From positions 558,001-622,000 of the forward strand of contig NZ_NBYO01000003.1 in the NCBI RefSeq assembly GCF_002238045.1: a DNA stretch of 64,000 nt, written 5' to 3'. The position numbers were made by a program, and so were the translations under genes. The notes beneath the pieces are model-generated. The model saw only the letters and a list, made by a program, of their open reading frames with translations. It did not search any database and was not told the origin of the DNA. Every line of letters starts with the position of its first letter. Within the stretch, counting starts at the first letter, position 1. This DNA is from Notoacmeibacter marinus (lineage in GTDB: Bacteria > Pseudomonadota > Alphaproteobacteria > Rhizobiales > Rhizobiaceae). Shown here piece by piece: positions 26,877-36,591 of this stretch.

Positions 26877-28316
26877 ATGGACGCCGCACTTCTTCGCAAA
26901 GCCGAATTTCCATCCGTCGACATGGAAGCGTGGCGTTCGCTGGCCGAGAAGGCCCTGCGCGGCGGATCGTTCGAAGACGAGCTGATCAATCGGAGCGATG
27001 ACGGGATCGCACTCGGCCCGCTCTTCGAACCGGCCGAGCCGCGGCTCCTCACACGCGCGAAGCCGAACCGGAACTGGTCGATCGTCCAGCGTGTCGACGA
27101 TCCGGACGTCAAACGCGCAAGACAGCAGATCGAAACCGACCTGAAGGGCGGCGCCACTGGGCTCGCTCTCGTCTTCGAAGGCGCGCCAAATGCGTTCGGC
27201 TATGGCCTGCCGGCGTCCGAAGAGACGCTCGCGACACTGCTCGAAGGCCTGCCGGTCAACGATATCGCGCTGCGGATCGACGTGCATCCGGCCTCGCGCA
27301 AATCGATGGACTGGCTGGTTTCCAACCTCACCGGCCGCCCGATCGACCCGACAAAGCTGGATCTGTCTTTCGGCATCGATTCCGCCGCCGTCTTCGGCGG
27401 CACGGGCCGCCTTCGCATGAGCCTGGAAGCGCTGGCCGCCAGCCTGCCGCAGTCGCTCGCCCATTTCTTCGCCATGCAGGTGCCGGGCGTGTTGCTGGAG
27501 GCCGATGGCCGGGTCTATCACAATGCCGGGGCGACCGAGGCGCAGGAACTGGGAGCGATGGCGGCAACGGCCATCGCCCATCTCGGGCTGTTCGAGGAAG
27601 CCCGCCAGCCGGTCGCCCATGCCGCGCCGCATATCGGTTTCGCGCTGTCGGCCACGCATGATCAATATCTGACCATCGCCAAGATCCGCGCGCTGCGCCT
27701 CATTTGGGCGCGGCTTCTGGAAGAATGCGGCGTGGCGCCGATCCCGGCGCATATCCATGCCGAGACCTCGTTCCGGACACTCGCGACGAAGGATCCCGAA
27801 ACGAACATTCTGCGTAATACGGTGGCAGCCTTTTCGGCTGCGGTGGGCGGCGCGGACAGCGTCTCGATCCTGCCGCACACGATCACCCACGGCCTGCCCG
27901 ATGCGTTCGCGCGCCGGTTGGCGCGGAACACGCAGCTTCTGCTGCGCGACGAGAGCCATCTCGGCTTCGTCTCCGATCCGGCGGCCGGCTCCGGCGGCAT
28001 GGAGCGTTTGACGGACGAACTGGCGGAAGCCGGGTGGGACGAGATGCGCAAATTGCAGAGCGAAGGTGGTTTGTTGTTCTCGCTGCGCGACGGCGTCTTC
28101 CAGAAGCGCGTTATCGAAGCCCGCGACGAGCGGGCAGCGGCCTACCGGCAAGGCGAGCAGACCGTTGTCGGCACGACGCTTCACCCGCTCAAGGAGGAAC
28201 GGTCCGTTCAGACCCTCTCCGCCGAACGCCAACCCGTGCCGGAGGATGGTGCCGTGTTCTGCGAACGGCTGATGCCGCTTCGTATCGCCGAAACGCTGGA
28301 GGGGAACGCAGCATGA
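26877..28316 (+). CDS. mutA: Methylmalonyl-CoA mutase small subunit
   Basis: The small subunit of heterodimeric methylmalonyl-CoA mutase, which interconverts (R)-methylmalonyl-CoA and succinyl-CoA in propionate metabolism. The 479-residue product has the TIM-barrel region with [46 protein letters not shown] and [37 protein letters not shown]. As in other small subunits, no intact DxHxxG cobalamin motif is present. The ATG at 26877 follows GGTGGGAGA. It overlaps the large subunit gene by four bases. Confidence 0.95.
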   Translation: MDAALLRKAEFPSVDMEAWRSLAEKALRGGSFEDELINRSDDGIALGPLFEPAEPRLLTRAKPNRNWSIVQRVDDPDVKRARQQIETDLKGGATGLALVFEGAPNAFGYGLPASEETLATLLEGLPVNDIALRIDVHPASRKSMDWLVSNLTGRPIDPTKLDLSFGIDSAAVFGGTGRLRMSLEALAASLPQSLAHFFAMQVPGVLLEADGRVYHNAGATEAQELGAMAATAIAHLGLFEEARQPVAHAAPHIGFALSATHDQYLTIAKIRALRLIWARLLEECGVAPIPAHIHAETSFRTLATKDPETNILRNTVAAFSAAVGGADSVSILPHTITHGLPDAFARRLARNTQLLLRDESHLGFVSDPAAGSGGMERLTDELAEAGWDEMRKLQSEGGLLFSLRDGVFQKRVIEARDERAAAYRQGEQTVVGTTLHPLKEERSVQTLSAERQPVPEDGAVFCERLMPLRIAETLEGNAA

Positions 28317-30448
28317 AACCCGATTTCTCGAAGATCGCATGGTCCAAGCCATCGAACCTGCCGGAGCGCGAACTGGAAGGCAAATGGACGACGCCCGAAG
28401 GCATCGCGGTCGAACGCGCCTATGGCGCGGAAGCGCGGGAGGGCCTGTCCTTCTTGAACACGATGCCCGGTACCGCACCGTTCCTGCGCGGCCCCTATCC
28501 GACCATGTATGTTCAGCGGCCCTGGACGATCCGGCAATATGCCGGCTTCTCGACAGCAGAAGAGTCCAATGCCTTCTATCGCCGCAACCTCGCCGCCGGG
28601 CAAAAGGGTCTGTCCGTCGCCTTCGATCTGGCGACCCATCGCGGCTATGATTCCGACAGCCCCCGCGCGGCAGGCGATGTCGGCATGGCGGGCGTCGCCA
28701 TCGATTCCATTCTCGACATGCAGACGCTGTTCGACGGCATTCCGCTGGACGAGATGACCGTATCGATGACCATGAACGGCGCGGTGCTGCCGATCATGGC
28801 GCTCTATATCGTCGCGGCGGAAGAACAGGGCGTCAGTCAGGACAAGCTGGCAGGCACCATCCAGAACGACATTCTGAAGGAGTTCATGGTCCGCAACACC
28901 TATATCTATCCGCCGAAACCCTCGATGCGGATCGTCTCGGACATCTTTGCCTATACGGCGGAGAACATGCCGCGCTACAACTCCATCTCGATTTCCGGCT
29001 ATCACATGCAGGAAGCCGGGGCGACGGCGGACCTGGAACTGGCCTACACGATCGCCGACGGCATCGAATATGCCCGCGCCGGCGTCGCTGCCGGTCTGGA
29101 CATCGACAAATTCGCGCCGCGCCTCTCCTTCTTCTGGGCCGTCGGCATGAACTTCTTCATGGAGGTCGCCAAGATGCGGGCCGCGCGGCTGCTCTGGGCG
29201 ACGCTGATGAAGAAGAATTTCTCTCCGAAGAGCGACAAGTCGCTGAGCCTGCGCACCCATTGCCAGACCTCCGGCTGGTCGCTGACCGCTCAAGATCCCT
29301 ACAACAACATCATGCGCACCATGATCGAGGCGATGGCGGCGACGCAGGGCCATACCCAGAGCCTGCACACCAACAGCTTCGACGAGGCGCTGGCCCTGCC
29401 GACCGATCATTCGGCGCGCATTGCCCGCAACACGCAGCTTCTGCTTGCCGAGGAAAGCCGAACCACGGCGATGATCGATCCGTGGGGCGGCTCGGCCTAT
29501 GTGGAGAGCCTGACGCACGATCTGGCGGCCCGCGCGCTCGCCCATATCGAAGAGGTCGAGCAGCTGGGCGGCATGGCCGCCGCCAACGAAAAGGGCATTC
29601 CGAAAATGCGGATCGAGGAGGCCGCTGCCCGCACCCAGGCGCGGATCGACTCCGGTCAGCAGGCGGTCATCGGTGTCAATGTTCACGCGCCGGAGAACGA
29701 TATCGAAGTCGATGTTCTCAAGGTCGACAATGCAGAGGTTCGCGCCCGCCAGCTCTCCAAGCTACAGGAGCTGAAGGGCACGCGCGATGTCGCGGCGGTG
29801 GAAGGCGCGCTCGATGCGCTGACCAGGGCCGCCGAGGGCGACGCCAACCTTCTGGAATACGCCGTCAGGGCTGCGCGGGCACGCGCCACTGTCGGCGAAA
29901 TCTCAATGGCGCTCGAAAAGGTCTTCGGCCGGCACATGGCGGAGATCCAGACCATTTCCGGCGTCTATCGCAAGGAAGCAGAGGCCGATCCGGCGTTCGA
30001 CAAGGCGGCAGAACGCGTTCTCGCCTTTACCGAGCACCATGGCAGCAAGCCGCGTATTCTCGTCGCGAAGATGGGCCAGGACGGCCATGATCGCGGCCAG
30101 AAGGTCGTCGCCACGGCCTTCGGCGATCTCGGCTTCGACGTCGTTGTCGGCGCCATGTTCCAGACGCCGGAAGAGGTCGCCGAACTCGCCATCAGCCACA
30201 ATGTCCATATTATCGGCGCCTCGTCACTCGCCGCCGGGCACCTGACGCTGGTGCCGGAACTGCGCAAGGCGCTCGACCGTGGCGGGCGAAGCGACATTCT
30301 GATCATTGCCGGTGGTGTCATTCCGCCGGGCGATTACGATGCCGTGCGCAAGGCCGGGGCGTCGGCGATTTTCGGACCGGGTACGAAGATCTCCGCCGCG
30401 GCAACGGATCTGATCGACATGCTGGAAGACCGCGAAAAAGCCGCCTGA
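28313..30448 (+). CDS. mutB: Methylmalonyl-CoA mutase large subunit
   Basis: A 711-residue adenosylcobalamin-dependent catalytic subunit. The N-terminal TIM barrel contains [26 protein letters not shown] and [13 protein letters not shown]. The C-terminal B12 domain has the cobalamin motif DGHDRG (Asp590, His592, Gly595), followed by [17 protein letters not shown] and the [12 protein letters not shown] loop. The start overlaps mutA as ATGA. The MeaB-type chaperone, epimerase and propionyl-CoA carboxylase genes are not in this window. It depends on B12, which links it to the cobalt genes at 41-44 kb. Confidence 0.96.
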   Translation: MKPDFSKIAWSKPSNLPERELEGKWTTPEGIAVERAYGAEAREGLSFLNTMPGTAPFLRGPYPTMYVQRPWTIRQYAGFSTAEESNAFYRRNLAAGQKGLSVAFDLATHRGYDSDSPRAAGDVGMAGVAIDSILDMQTLFDGIPLDEMTVSMTMNGAVLPIMALYIVAAEEQGVSQDKLAGTIQNDILKEFMVRNTYIYPPKPSMRIVSDIFAYTAENMPRYNSISISGYHMQEAGATADLELAYTIADGIEYARAGVAAGLDIDKFAPRLSFFWAVGMNFFMEVAKMRAARLLWATLMKKNFSPKSDKSLSLRTHCQTSGWSLTAQDPYNNIMRTMIEAMAATQGHTQSLHTNSFDEALALPTDHSARIARNTQLLLAEESRTTAMIDPWGGSAYVESLTHDLAARALAHIEEVEQLGGMAAANEKGIPKMRIEEAAARTQARIDSGQQAVIGVNVHAPENDIEVDVLKVDNAEVRARQLSKLQELKGTRDVAAVEGALDALTRAAEGDANLLEYAVRAARARATVGEISMALEKVFGRHMAEIQTISGVYRKEAEADPAFDKAAERVLAFTEHHGSKPRILVAKMGQDGHDRGQKVVATAFGDLGFDVVVGAMFQTPEEVAELAISHNVHIIGASSLAAGHLTLVPELRKALDRGGRSDILIIAGGVIPPGDYDAVRKAGASAIFGPGTKISAAATDLIDMLEDREKAA

Positions 30449-30484
30449 CGTCGGGCTGCGTCTTTCGGAGAAAAGGCTCTTTCG

Positions 30485-31006
30485 TCAGGTTGGCTGATAG
30501 GCGGCGGGATCGGTCAGTTCGCGTTCCAGAAGGCCAGCCAGCCGCGACGCTTCAGCGCGAACCGTCATGTCGCCACCGACTTCGCTGCTGGTGCCGTCGG
30601 CAAAACGCAGCAGGACATGGAACGTCTCCAAGCCTTCCATCCAAGGGCGGGGGACGACATCCGCCCGCACGACGTCGCCGCGTTTAATCCAGTCGAAATG
30701 CCTTTGAAACGGCGTGCTGTGTTCGATCACGGCGCGGTGATGCCACAGTTCGAGGTTCGAGACCGGCACGAACCAGAACTGGCGGACGACGAATGCGATG
30801 AAGAAGCATCCGCCCAGCACGATGCCAAGGGTGGTGATTGCGACATAGGGCCGAACGGATTCCGGCACCATCGCCAGATCGTGCCCCCAGAACCATGGCA
30901 GACCGGCTATGACGCTGACGCCGATGGCAAGCGGAACCAGCCCGATAATGAAGTGCAGCAGCCTGGTCAGCGCCAGATTGGATTGCTGATAGATCGGCTG
31001 TTCCAT
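30485..31006 (-). CDS. Two-helix membrane protein of unknown function
   Basis: A 173-residue protein. Two hydrophobic segments (LLHFIIGLVPLAIGVSVIAGLPWF and VAITTLGIVLGGCFFIAFVV) are followed by a cytoplasmic domain containing NLELWHHRAVIEHSTPFQRHFDWIKRGDVV, which resembles a small PH-like beta fold. I do not recognise the family with confidence. The ATG at 31006 is used. The gene is convergent with the mutase operon. Confidence 0.65.
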   Translation of the reverse strand: MEQPIYQQSNLALTRLLHFIIGLVPLAIGVSVIAGLPWFWGHDLAMVPESVRPYVAITTLGIVLGGCFFIAFVVRQFWFVPVSNLELWHHRAVIEHSTPFQRHFDWIKRGDVVRADVVPRPWMEGLETFHVLLRFADGTSSEVGGDMTVRAEASRLAGLLERELTDPAAYQPT

Positions 31007-31073
31007 AGCCAATGCCAGTGCCGTTTCCGAGTACCTCTTATATTAGCGCAATCGGCGGCCGTTACAACGTCCG

Positions 31074-31101
31074 TTGCAACAAGGCCGAACCGATGTTATA
31101 T
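31074..31101 (+). promoter_or_regulatory. Predicted promoter of the AbrB/Doc toxin-antitoxin operon
   Basis: TTGCAA at 31074-31079 and TTATAT at 31096-31101 are separated by 16 bases, close to a sigma-70 layout. The -10 element lies inside the left arm of the operator palindrome, fitting autorepression. Confidence 0.5.
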
Positions 31102-31119
31102 CATGCGTTATAACATCGG
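31090..31119 (+). promoter_or_regulatory. Operator palindrome of the AbrB/Doc operon
   Basis: The arms CCGATGTTATA (31090-31100) and TATAACATCGG (31109-31119) are perfect reverse complements with an 8-base spacer. The site ends 9 bases before the antitoxin start codon. It is the expected binding site for an AbrB-type antitoxin dimer. Confidence 0.7.
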
Positions 31120-31128
31120 GAGCCCACT

Positions 31129-31350
31129 ATGAACGTCACCATCCGCAAGATCGGCAATTCGGAAGGCATCATCATCCCGCGCGAGGTGCTGGCTGAACTT
31201 GGACTAACCGCCGGGGACGAATTAAGCCTTGTTCGCAACGGTGACGGCGTCCGTCTGGAACCCGTCAAAGCTGATCTCGATAGACAACTCGAAGTGGCTC
31301 GCGAAGCCATGGCGAAATACCGGATCGCCTTGCGCGAACTGGCAAAATGA
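31129..31350 (+). CDS. AbrB/MazE-type antitoxin
   Basis: A 73-residue antitoxin with a SpoVT/AbrB swapped-hairpin DNA-binding domain at residues 1-48 (TIRKIGNSEGIIIPREVLAELGLTAGDELSLV) and a helical C-terminal tail that would bind the toxin. It overlaps the Doc toxin gene as ATGA. Doc toxins were first described with the unrelated Phd antitoxin; AbrB-type partners occur in many chromosomal pairs. Confidence 0.88.
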   Translation: MNVTIRKIGNSEGIIIPREVLAELGLTAGDELSLVRNGDGVRLEPVKADLDRQLEVAREAMAKYRIALRELAK

Positions 31351-31745
31351 CCGACTGGCAATGGCTTTCCAGACAGGCCATCGAAATCGTTCATGACGAG
31401 CAGCTTCGCGAGCATGGAGGCCTGCCAGGGCTGAAGGACGAAAACGCACTGGAAGCGTCGCTCGCCCGGCCGATCAACAAGGCAGCCTATCGCGACCCCG
31501 ACGCTTTCGAACTGGCGGCCTCCTATCTCTATGGCCTTGCGAAGAACCATCCGTTTTCGGATGGCAACAAGCGCATCGCCTTTTTGGCGGCCTACATGTT
31601 TCTTCGGTTGCACGGCTATCGAATCGAGGCCAGCCAAGCGGTTGTCATCGCGTTCGTTCTCGGCGTCGCCGCCGGAGAGATCGACGAGGAGGGGGCGATG
31701 CGTTTTCTGCGCGATCACGCCGTGACGGTGGAAGAGAGCGAATAG
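31347..31745 (+). CDS. doc: Death-on-curing (Doc) family toxin
   Basis: A 132-residue Fic-fold protein. The catalytic motif HPFSDGNKR (His68-Arg76) matches the Doc consensus H-x-F-x-D-x-N-K-R. Doc of phage P1 phosphorylates elongation factor Tu and stops translation; the same activity is likely here but not shown. The antitoxin gene directly precedes it with a four-base overlap. Confidence 0.92.
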   Translation: MTDWQWLSRQAIEIVHDEQLREHGGLPGLKDENALEASLARPINKAAYRDPDAFELAASYLYGLAKNHPFSDGNKRIAFLAAYMFLRLHGYRIEASQAVVIAFVLGVAAGEIDEEGAMRFLRDHAVTVEESE

Positions 31746-31818
31746 CATCCGACATTAAAGGCGGCACGTTTCGTGCAGCGCATTCTCCAAACCGGTGAAA
31801 CCGACGGAGACTGTGCCA

Positions 31819-33210
31819 ATGCTGAACAGGCGACGTTTCATTGCGGGGTTTGGTGGCCTTTCGGCCGCGGCCCTTGGCGGAATGAACAGCGCCCGATCCG
31901 CAACCGGCCCGATGCTGACGAATGCCGGTCTGCGCGGCGGGATCGATGCCGGCGAATTCGGCGTTCGCCCTGATGCCACCGACGATCAGAGCGGCGTCTT
32001 TCAGCGCATGATCGACGAGGCGAGCCGGCGCAACCTGCCGATCTCCCTGCCGCCGGGCCATTATCCTCTGTCCGATATCCGCCTGCCGGAGCGCCTTCGC
32101 CTGTCCGGCACGCCTGGCGCGACCCGGATACGCTATACGGGGCGCGGCTTTCTGATGCGCGCCGAGAACACCGAACGGATCGAACTGGACGGCCTTTCCA
32201 TCGACGGCGAGAACCGCTGGCTGTCCGACGATAGCGAAGCGTTGCTCGAACTGCGCCAGCCCGGGCGGATCGCCATCACCGATTGCGAAATTGCGGGTGC
32301 GCGCAAAACCGCCCTGCAACTGGACGGCGCGGAAGGCCTCGTCCGGGACAATCGCATCAGCGGTGCGGGCGCCGTTGGCCTGTTCGCCCGGCAATCGCGC
32401 GGCCTCTCCATCCATGCCAACATGGTCGAGCGCTGCGGCGATGGCGGCATTCTGGTGCATCGTTGGCAGAATAGCGAAGACGGAACGCAAATCCTCGCCA
32501 ATCGCATCTCGCAGATCAGCGCAGTATCGGGCGGAACCGGACAGAACGGCAATGGGATCAACGTCTTCCGCGCCGAAAACGTAACCATCGCCGACAATCT
32601 GATTGCCGATTGCGCCTTTTCGGCCATTCGCGGCAATGGCGCGTCAGGCCTGATCGCCCGCGGCAATCAATGCCTGCGTTCCGGCGAAACCGCACTTTAC
32701 GCCGAATTCGCCACGACCGGCTCGGTCATCACCGGCAATCTGATCGATCGGGCAGCCAACGGCATCTCGGTCGTCAATTTCGATTCCGGCGGCAGACTGT
32801 CGACGGTTTCGGCCAATATCGTTCGCAACCTTGTCGACTCCGGGCCTTACGCGCCCGAAAGCGGTGGATTCGGGCTCGGCATCAGTGTGGAGGCCGACAC
32901 CGCCGTGACCGGTAATGTCGTCGAGAGCGCGGCCCGATTCGGCATGATCGTCGGTTGGGGCCCTTACCTTCGAGCGGTAACGGTCAGCAACAATGTTATC
33001 CGCCAGGCGCCGGTTGGGCTCGCCGTCAGCATCGCAGAAGGAGCGCGCGATGCGCTCATCACCGGCAATTTGTTCGATGCGGTGCCGGAAGGCGCGATCC
33101 TTGGCTATCGCTGGCTGGAACGGGCGACGGACGATCTGGCCTTAATGGATGAGAACGGAGTGCGCGCCCGCCATGCCCATCTGACGGTCGCGCGGAACCG
33201 GGTCAGCTAG
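31819..33210 (+). CDS. TIGR03808-like Tat-exported repeat protein
   Basis: A 463-residue protein with a twin-arginine signal (LNRRRFIAGFGGLSAAALGG), then a right-handed beta-helix-like body with many short repeats of the form N-x-I/V-x-x-C/A. It matches the pattern of the TIGR03808 family of Hyphomicrobiales, whose function is unknown. Pectate-lyase-like folding is likely (GVRPDATDDQSGVFQRMIDEA is a typical entry motif). The ATG at 31819 has GGAGA at 8 bases; a GTG at 31795 would add eight residues before the Tat motif. Confidence 0.88.
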   Translation: MLNRRRFIAGFGGLSAAALGGMNSARSATGPMLTNAGLRGGIDAGEFGVRPDATDDQSGVFQRMIDEASRRNLPISLPPGHYPLSDIRLPERLRLSGTPGATRIRYTGRGFLMRAENTERIELDGLSIDGENRWLSDDSEALLELRQPGRIAITDCEIAGARKTALQLDGAEGLVRDNRISGAGAVGLFARQSRGLSIHANMVERCGDGGILVHRWQNSEDGTQILANRISQISAVSGGTGQNGNGINVFRAENVTIADNLIADCAFSAIRGNGASGLIARGNQCLRSGETALYAEFATTGSVITGNLIDRAANGISVVNFDSGGRLSTVSANIVRNLVDSGPYAPESGGFGLGISVEADTAVTGNVVESAARFGMIVGWGPYLRAVTVSNNVIRQAPVGLAVSIAEGARDALITGNLFDAVPEGAILGYRWLERATDDLALMDENGVRARHAHLTVARNRVS

Positions 33211-33222
33211 AGCAGGAACGCC

Positions 33223-34233
33223 TTAGCCGAGCGGACCTGTCGGCCGAACGTCGCCAACCACCGCGCCGATCCGAGTTTTGATAGGCGTCCTCGCCATGGT
33301 CGCCATTTCGTCGGCGAGCCAATCTGAGGGCAGCAGTTTCGCAACAAGCCCGGCCGCCATAGCCTCAGCGGCGCGGGTCGTGCCATCATCGCATTTCAGC
33401 GCGAAGCCGATGCCCAGTTCCGGGATCGCGCCGCAATAGACGCCCTCCGCCCCGGTCTTGGCGTAGAGGCGGCCCGCGGCGGCCTTCATCATCGCCGTGC
33501 AGGCCCTGTCCGTGCCGGCGACATACCAGGGCTCGGCCATCGCGGCCTTCATCAGCCGGGCGGCGGCTCCGGCGCGCTGCGGCTCCAGTCCATGGCCGCT
33601 CGCCATCTTCGCCATGCCGCGCGCCATGGCCGTGAGGCCGATCGCGTAAGTGGGGATCGAGCAGCCGTCGATGGCCATGTTGTCCGGTCCGTGCGCCGCG
33701 CCTGTCACTTCCGTCATCACGTCGCGGATCGCCGCCTGCATCGGATGGTCCGGCTGCACGTAATTTTCGGTCGGCCAGCCCTGCTTGCCGCAGGTGCAGA
33801 GAAAACCGGCATGTTTGCCCGAGCAATTGTTGTGCAGCACATTCGGCTGGACGCCCTCGCAGAAAAGCCGGCGGGCAGCATCTTCGCCCATGGGCCAATG
33901 GCATCCGCATTCCAGCGCGGCGGGTGCAATACCGGCCTTGGTCAGGATGGAGGAGGCCGCCTCGACATGGCCGGGTTCGCCCGAATGGGACGCGCCGGTG
34001 ATCGCCAATTCGCTATCGCCCAGCCCGCAATCGTCGGCTGCGCCGGTTTCGATCAGCGGCAACGCCTGGATCAGCTTGATCGCCGAGCGTGGAAAGATGG
34101 GACGGTCCACATCGCCAGCCATCATGACGACCGTGCCATCGGCGTCAACTGCAACGAAAGCTCCGCGGTGAAGACTCTCGACACGTTCGCCGCGCGTCAC
34201 TTCCACCAGGACCGGATTGTCGACCGACGCCAT
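33223..34233 (-). CDS. L-asparaginase, class 3 (Rhizobium etli type)
   Basis: A 336-residue asparaginase of the pfam06089 family, unrelated to the bacterial AnsA/AnsB enzymes. Residues equivalent to the described active site of the R. etli enzyme are visible: SxxK in FPRSAIKL (Ser50, Lys53), the serine in GASHSGEPGHV, zinc-binding Cys and Lys in NNCSGKHAGFLCTCG, and a second Cys in DGCSIPTYAI. No signal peptide is present. The ATG at 34233 follows GGGAGAG; a longer version is less likely. It converges on the Tat repeat protein gene. Confidence 0.92.
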   Translation of the reverse strand: MASVDNPVLVEVTRGERVESLHRGAFVAVDADGTVVMMAGDVDRPIFPRSAIKLIQALPLIETGAADDCGLGDSELAITGASHSGEPGHVEAASSILTKAGIAPAALECGCHWPMGEDAARRLFCEGVQPNVLHNNCSGKHAGFLCTCGKQGWPTENYVQPDHPMQAAIRDVMTEVTGAAHGPDNMAIDGCSIPTYAIGLTAMARGMAKMASGHGLEPQRAGAAARLMKAAMAEPWYVAGTDRACTAMMKAAAGRLYAKTGAEGVYCGAIPELGIGFALKCDDGTTRAAEAMAAGLVAKLLPSDWLADEMATMARTPIKTRIGAVVGDVRPTGPLG

Positions 34234-34373
34234 CTCACACTCTCCCATCGCACGGCACGCCTGGCCGCTCATCCTCAGGCGGCCCGTCTCGTATCACGCT
34301 CACTCCCTATCCGCATTCTCGCCAAAAAGACATGCGCTAACCGATCATCCCCTCTCTCGATCGAGACATCCGT

Positions 34374-35114
34374 TTGATCCGCTTTCTTCTGGTCTTCGTC
34401 CTGCTCGTCTTCGCACTGCCTGCAGGCGCATCGCTCCTTCACTGGCAGTTCAGCGAGCGGCCCGGCAGTTGGCGGCAGGCCGATTGGGGCAGTTCCGGCC
34501 TTTTGCCACCGGCAAGCGAGGCGGAGGATGCGGCGATCTACATTCTGGCGGCGCGAACCGGCGGCCTGAAAGGTGCGCTCGCCGTCCATAGCTGGCTGGT
34601 GACGAAGGCGCCGGACGCAACTCGCTACGACCGGTATGAGAAGGTCGGATGGGGCCAGCCGGTCCGGCGCAACAGCTATCCGGCGGATGGCCGCTGGTAC
34701 TCCAACGATCCATTCATCGTCGCTTCCTTTCACGGTGAAACAGCGGCGCGCCTTCTGCCACGGATCGAAGCGGCCATCGCCGCCTATCCCTATCGCAATC
34801 GCGGCGATTACCGGATCTGGCCGGGGCCGAACTCCAACTCCTTCATCGCCCACGTACTGGATACGGTGCCGGACCTTCAAACCGCCCTGCCGTCCAATGC
34901 AGTAGGACGAGATTTCCGCCCGGGCCTCTTTGCATTCGACATCGCGCCGGACCATCGCGATCTGCACGTGACGCTTGGCGGACTGGCCGGGTTCGCTATC
35001 GGAGCCCGTTACGGGCTGGAGCTTCAGTTTCTCGGTTTGGTCGCCGGCTTCGACTTCGCCCAACCCGCCATCAAGGTGCCGGGCTGGGGGCGGCTCCCGC
35101 TCTCGGCCTCCTGA
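34374..35114 (+). CDS. DUF3750 domain protein
   Basis: A 246-residue protein with an N-terminal signal or anchor (FLLVFVLLVFALPAGA). The body contains AAIYILAARTGGLKGALAVHSWLV and WPGPNSNSFIAHVLDTVP, the pattern of DUF3750. A Ser/His/Asn-rich pocket such as GPNSNSFIAHV suggests an enzyme, but the activity is not known. The start is TTG at 34374; no ATG is available near the signal peptide. Confidence 0.82.
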   Translation: MIRFLLVFVLLVFALPAGASLLHWQFSERPGSWRQADWGSSGLLPPASEAEDAAIYILAARTGGLKGALAVHSWLVTKAPDATRYDRYEKVGWGQPVRRNSYPADGRWYSNDPFIVASFHGETAARLLPRIEAAIAAYPYRNRGDYRIWPGPNSNSFIAHVLDTVPDLQTALPSNAVGRDFRPGLFAFDIAPDHRDLHVTLGGLAGFAIGARYGLELQFLGLVAGFDFAQPAIKVPGWGRLPLSAS

Positions 35115-35176
35115 TCCGCCCTTCTTTGCGATCGCCCGCGCCCTACCCTCTTCATTCTGATGGGAAAGGCGCAACA

Positions 35177-36352
35177 ATGAACGACAAAGCGACGACGACC
35201 GCCGAGGACGACACGCCCCATCGCGACGATCCCGCCGACGATCCGGCGACCGGCCAATCATTGCCCCTGTCGGGACCGCCGGACGAGCGCCTGCCGTTGA
35301 TCTTCCAGAATCAGGACAGGCTGGCCCATGTCGACGATCCCATCCACCGGGACGTGTCCGCGCTGGCCGTTTCGGGCCGCACGCTCTTCGCCACCTGCGA
35401 CGAGACGGCATCGATCGAACGGCTCGTCTTCGACGCCGATAAAGGCGCGTTCACCGACCATGTCTCCTTCCCGCTCGGTGCGATCTTCGACCTGCCGGAC
35501 GGCGTCGATGGCGAGATGGACATTGAAGGGCTGGAAATCGCCGATGGATGGCTCTGGATCTGCGGCAGCCACAGCCTCAAGCGCGATGGACCGGACGGCG
35601 AGGGCCTTGCCGGCCTCGACGATATCGACTGGGACCCGAACCGCGCCTTTCTGGGCCGGCTGCCGCTGCTCGACCGGGGCGACGGCGTGTTCGAACCTGT
35701 CGCCCTCGTCGAGCCGGTGGGCGGTGAACGGCGCGAAGCAGCCGCGCTGAAAATGAACGATAAGGGCGGGCCGATGCGGCGGCGGCTGGAGGACGATCCG
35801 CTGCTCGGGCCGTTCATGTCGCTGCCCTGCAAGGAAAACGGCTTCGACATCGAAGGGTTCGCCGCCCATGGCGAGACCGTCTGGATCGGCCTGCGCGGGC
35901 CGGTGATCGGCAGCCACGCTATCATCATCGAACTGCAGTTGAAGGAAAAGAAATCCAAGGGCCGGCGCCTCAAACCCCAAAAGATCGATGGCCGGCGGTA
36001 TCGGCTCTATGGAATCGATCTCGATGGCCAGGCCATTCGCGATCTGCGGTTCCGCGAGGGCGTGCTTTATCTTCTGTCCGGCGCGACAACCGATCTGGAG
36101 GCCATGCAGTCGGTCTATCGCATCGAGCAATGGCCGCCGGAAACCGATATCGTACCGGCCCACAAGGTCGAGCGGGTTCTCGACCTGCCCGTACTTCGCG
36201 GATCGGACCATGCCGAGGGACTTTGCTTCTTTCGGCGACAGGAAGGCTGGGACATGCTGATCGCCTATGATTCGCCAGATGACGACCGCATCGACGACGA
36301 CAACTGCATGGTCGAGGTCGACGTCTATCCGATGCCGTCCGCCGGGAAATGA
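35177..36352 (+). CDS. DUF3616 domain protein
   Basis: A 391-residue protein without signal peptide. An acidic, probably disordered N-terminus of about 50 residues is followed by a beta-propeller-like domain with HRDVSALAVSGRTLFATCDE, DIEGLEIADGWLWICGSHS and GFDIEGFAAHGETVWIGLRGP, as in DUF3616 proteins. The function is unknown. GGAAAGG precedes the ATG at 35177. It lies 62 bases after the DUF3750 gene and may be co-transcribed. Confidence 0.85.
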   Translation: MNDKATTTAEDDTPHRDDPADDPATGQSLPLSGPPDERLPLIFQNQDRLAHVDDPIHRDVSALAVSGRTLFATCDETASIERLVFDADKGAFTDHVSFPLGAIFDLPDGVDGEMDIEGLEIADGWLWICGSHSLKRDGPDGEGLAGLDDIDWDPNRAFLGRLPLLDRGDGVFEPVALVEPVGGERREAAALKMNDKGGPMRRRLEDDPLLGPFMSLPCKENGFDIEGFAAHGETVWIGLRGPVIGSHAIIIELQLKEKKSKGRRLKPQKIDGRRYRLYGIDLDGQAIRDLRFREGVLYLLSGATTDLEAMQSVYRIEQWPPETDIVPAHKVERVLDLPVLRGSDHAEGLCFFRRQEGWDMLIAYDSPDDDRIDDDNCMVEVDVYPMPSAGK

Positions 36353-36430
36353 TCGCGGGGCGCATAAAGGCTCTTCGGCCCTCTTGCAGCGGCTGGGCCG
36401 CAAAGCTATACAGCCGCCCGAACTGGTCCA

Positions 36431-36507
36431 CGGAGTGTAGCGCAGCCTGGTAGCGCACCTCGTTCGGGACGAGGGGGTCGCAGGTTCGAATCCTGCCACT
36501 CCGACCA
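36431..36507 (+). tRNA. tRNA-Pro (anticodon CGG)
   Basis: A complete 77-base cloverleaf. The acceptor arms CGGAGTG and CACTCCG pair fully, the D arm has GCGC / GCGC, the anticodon stem CCTCG / CGAGG closes the loop TTCGGGA with anticodon CGG, and the T arm is CAGGTTCGAATCCTG. The 3' CCA is encoded. No integrase or duplicated 3' end is seen beside it. Confidence 0.97.
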
Positions 36508-36591
36508 GTGTTCAGCGCATTTTCAGCGCCTCTTCTCCCGTCCGCCTTTATCCGTCGCTGCCTAGGCAGGGTGGCAGTGAGCGCCATGCCA

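Noticed and set aside
26772-28478. A 568-codon leftward frame across mutA
   Set aside because: It lies antisense to an unmistakable methylmalonyl-CoA mutase subunit and shows no family features.
28208-29686. A 492-codon leftward frame inside mutB
   Set aside because: Antisense shadow of a conserved catalytic domain, with low-complexity Arg/His/Gly composition.
36431-36507. tRNA-Pro as an integration site for a genomic island
   Set aside because: No integrase, no direct repeat of the tRNA 3' end, and flanking genes look native.
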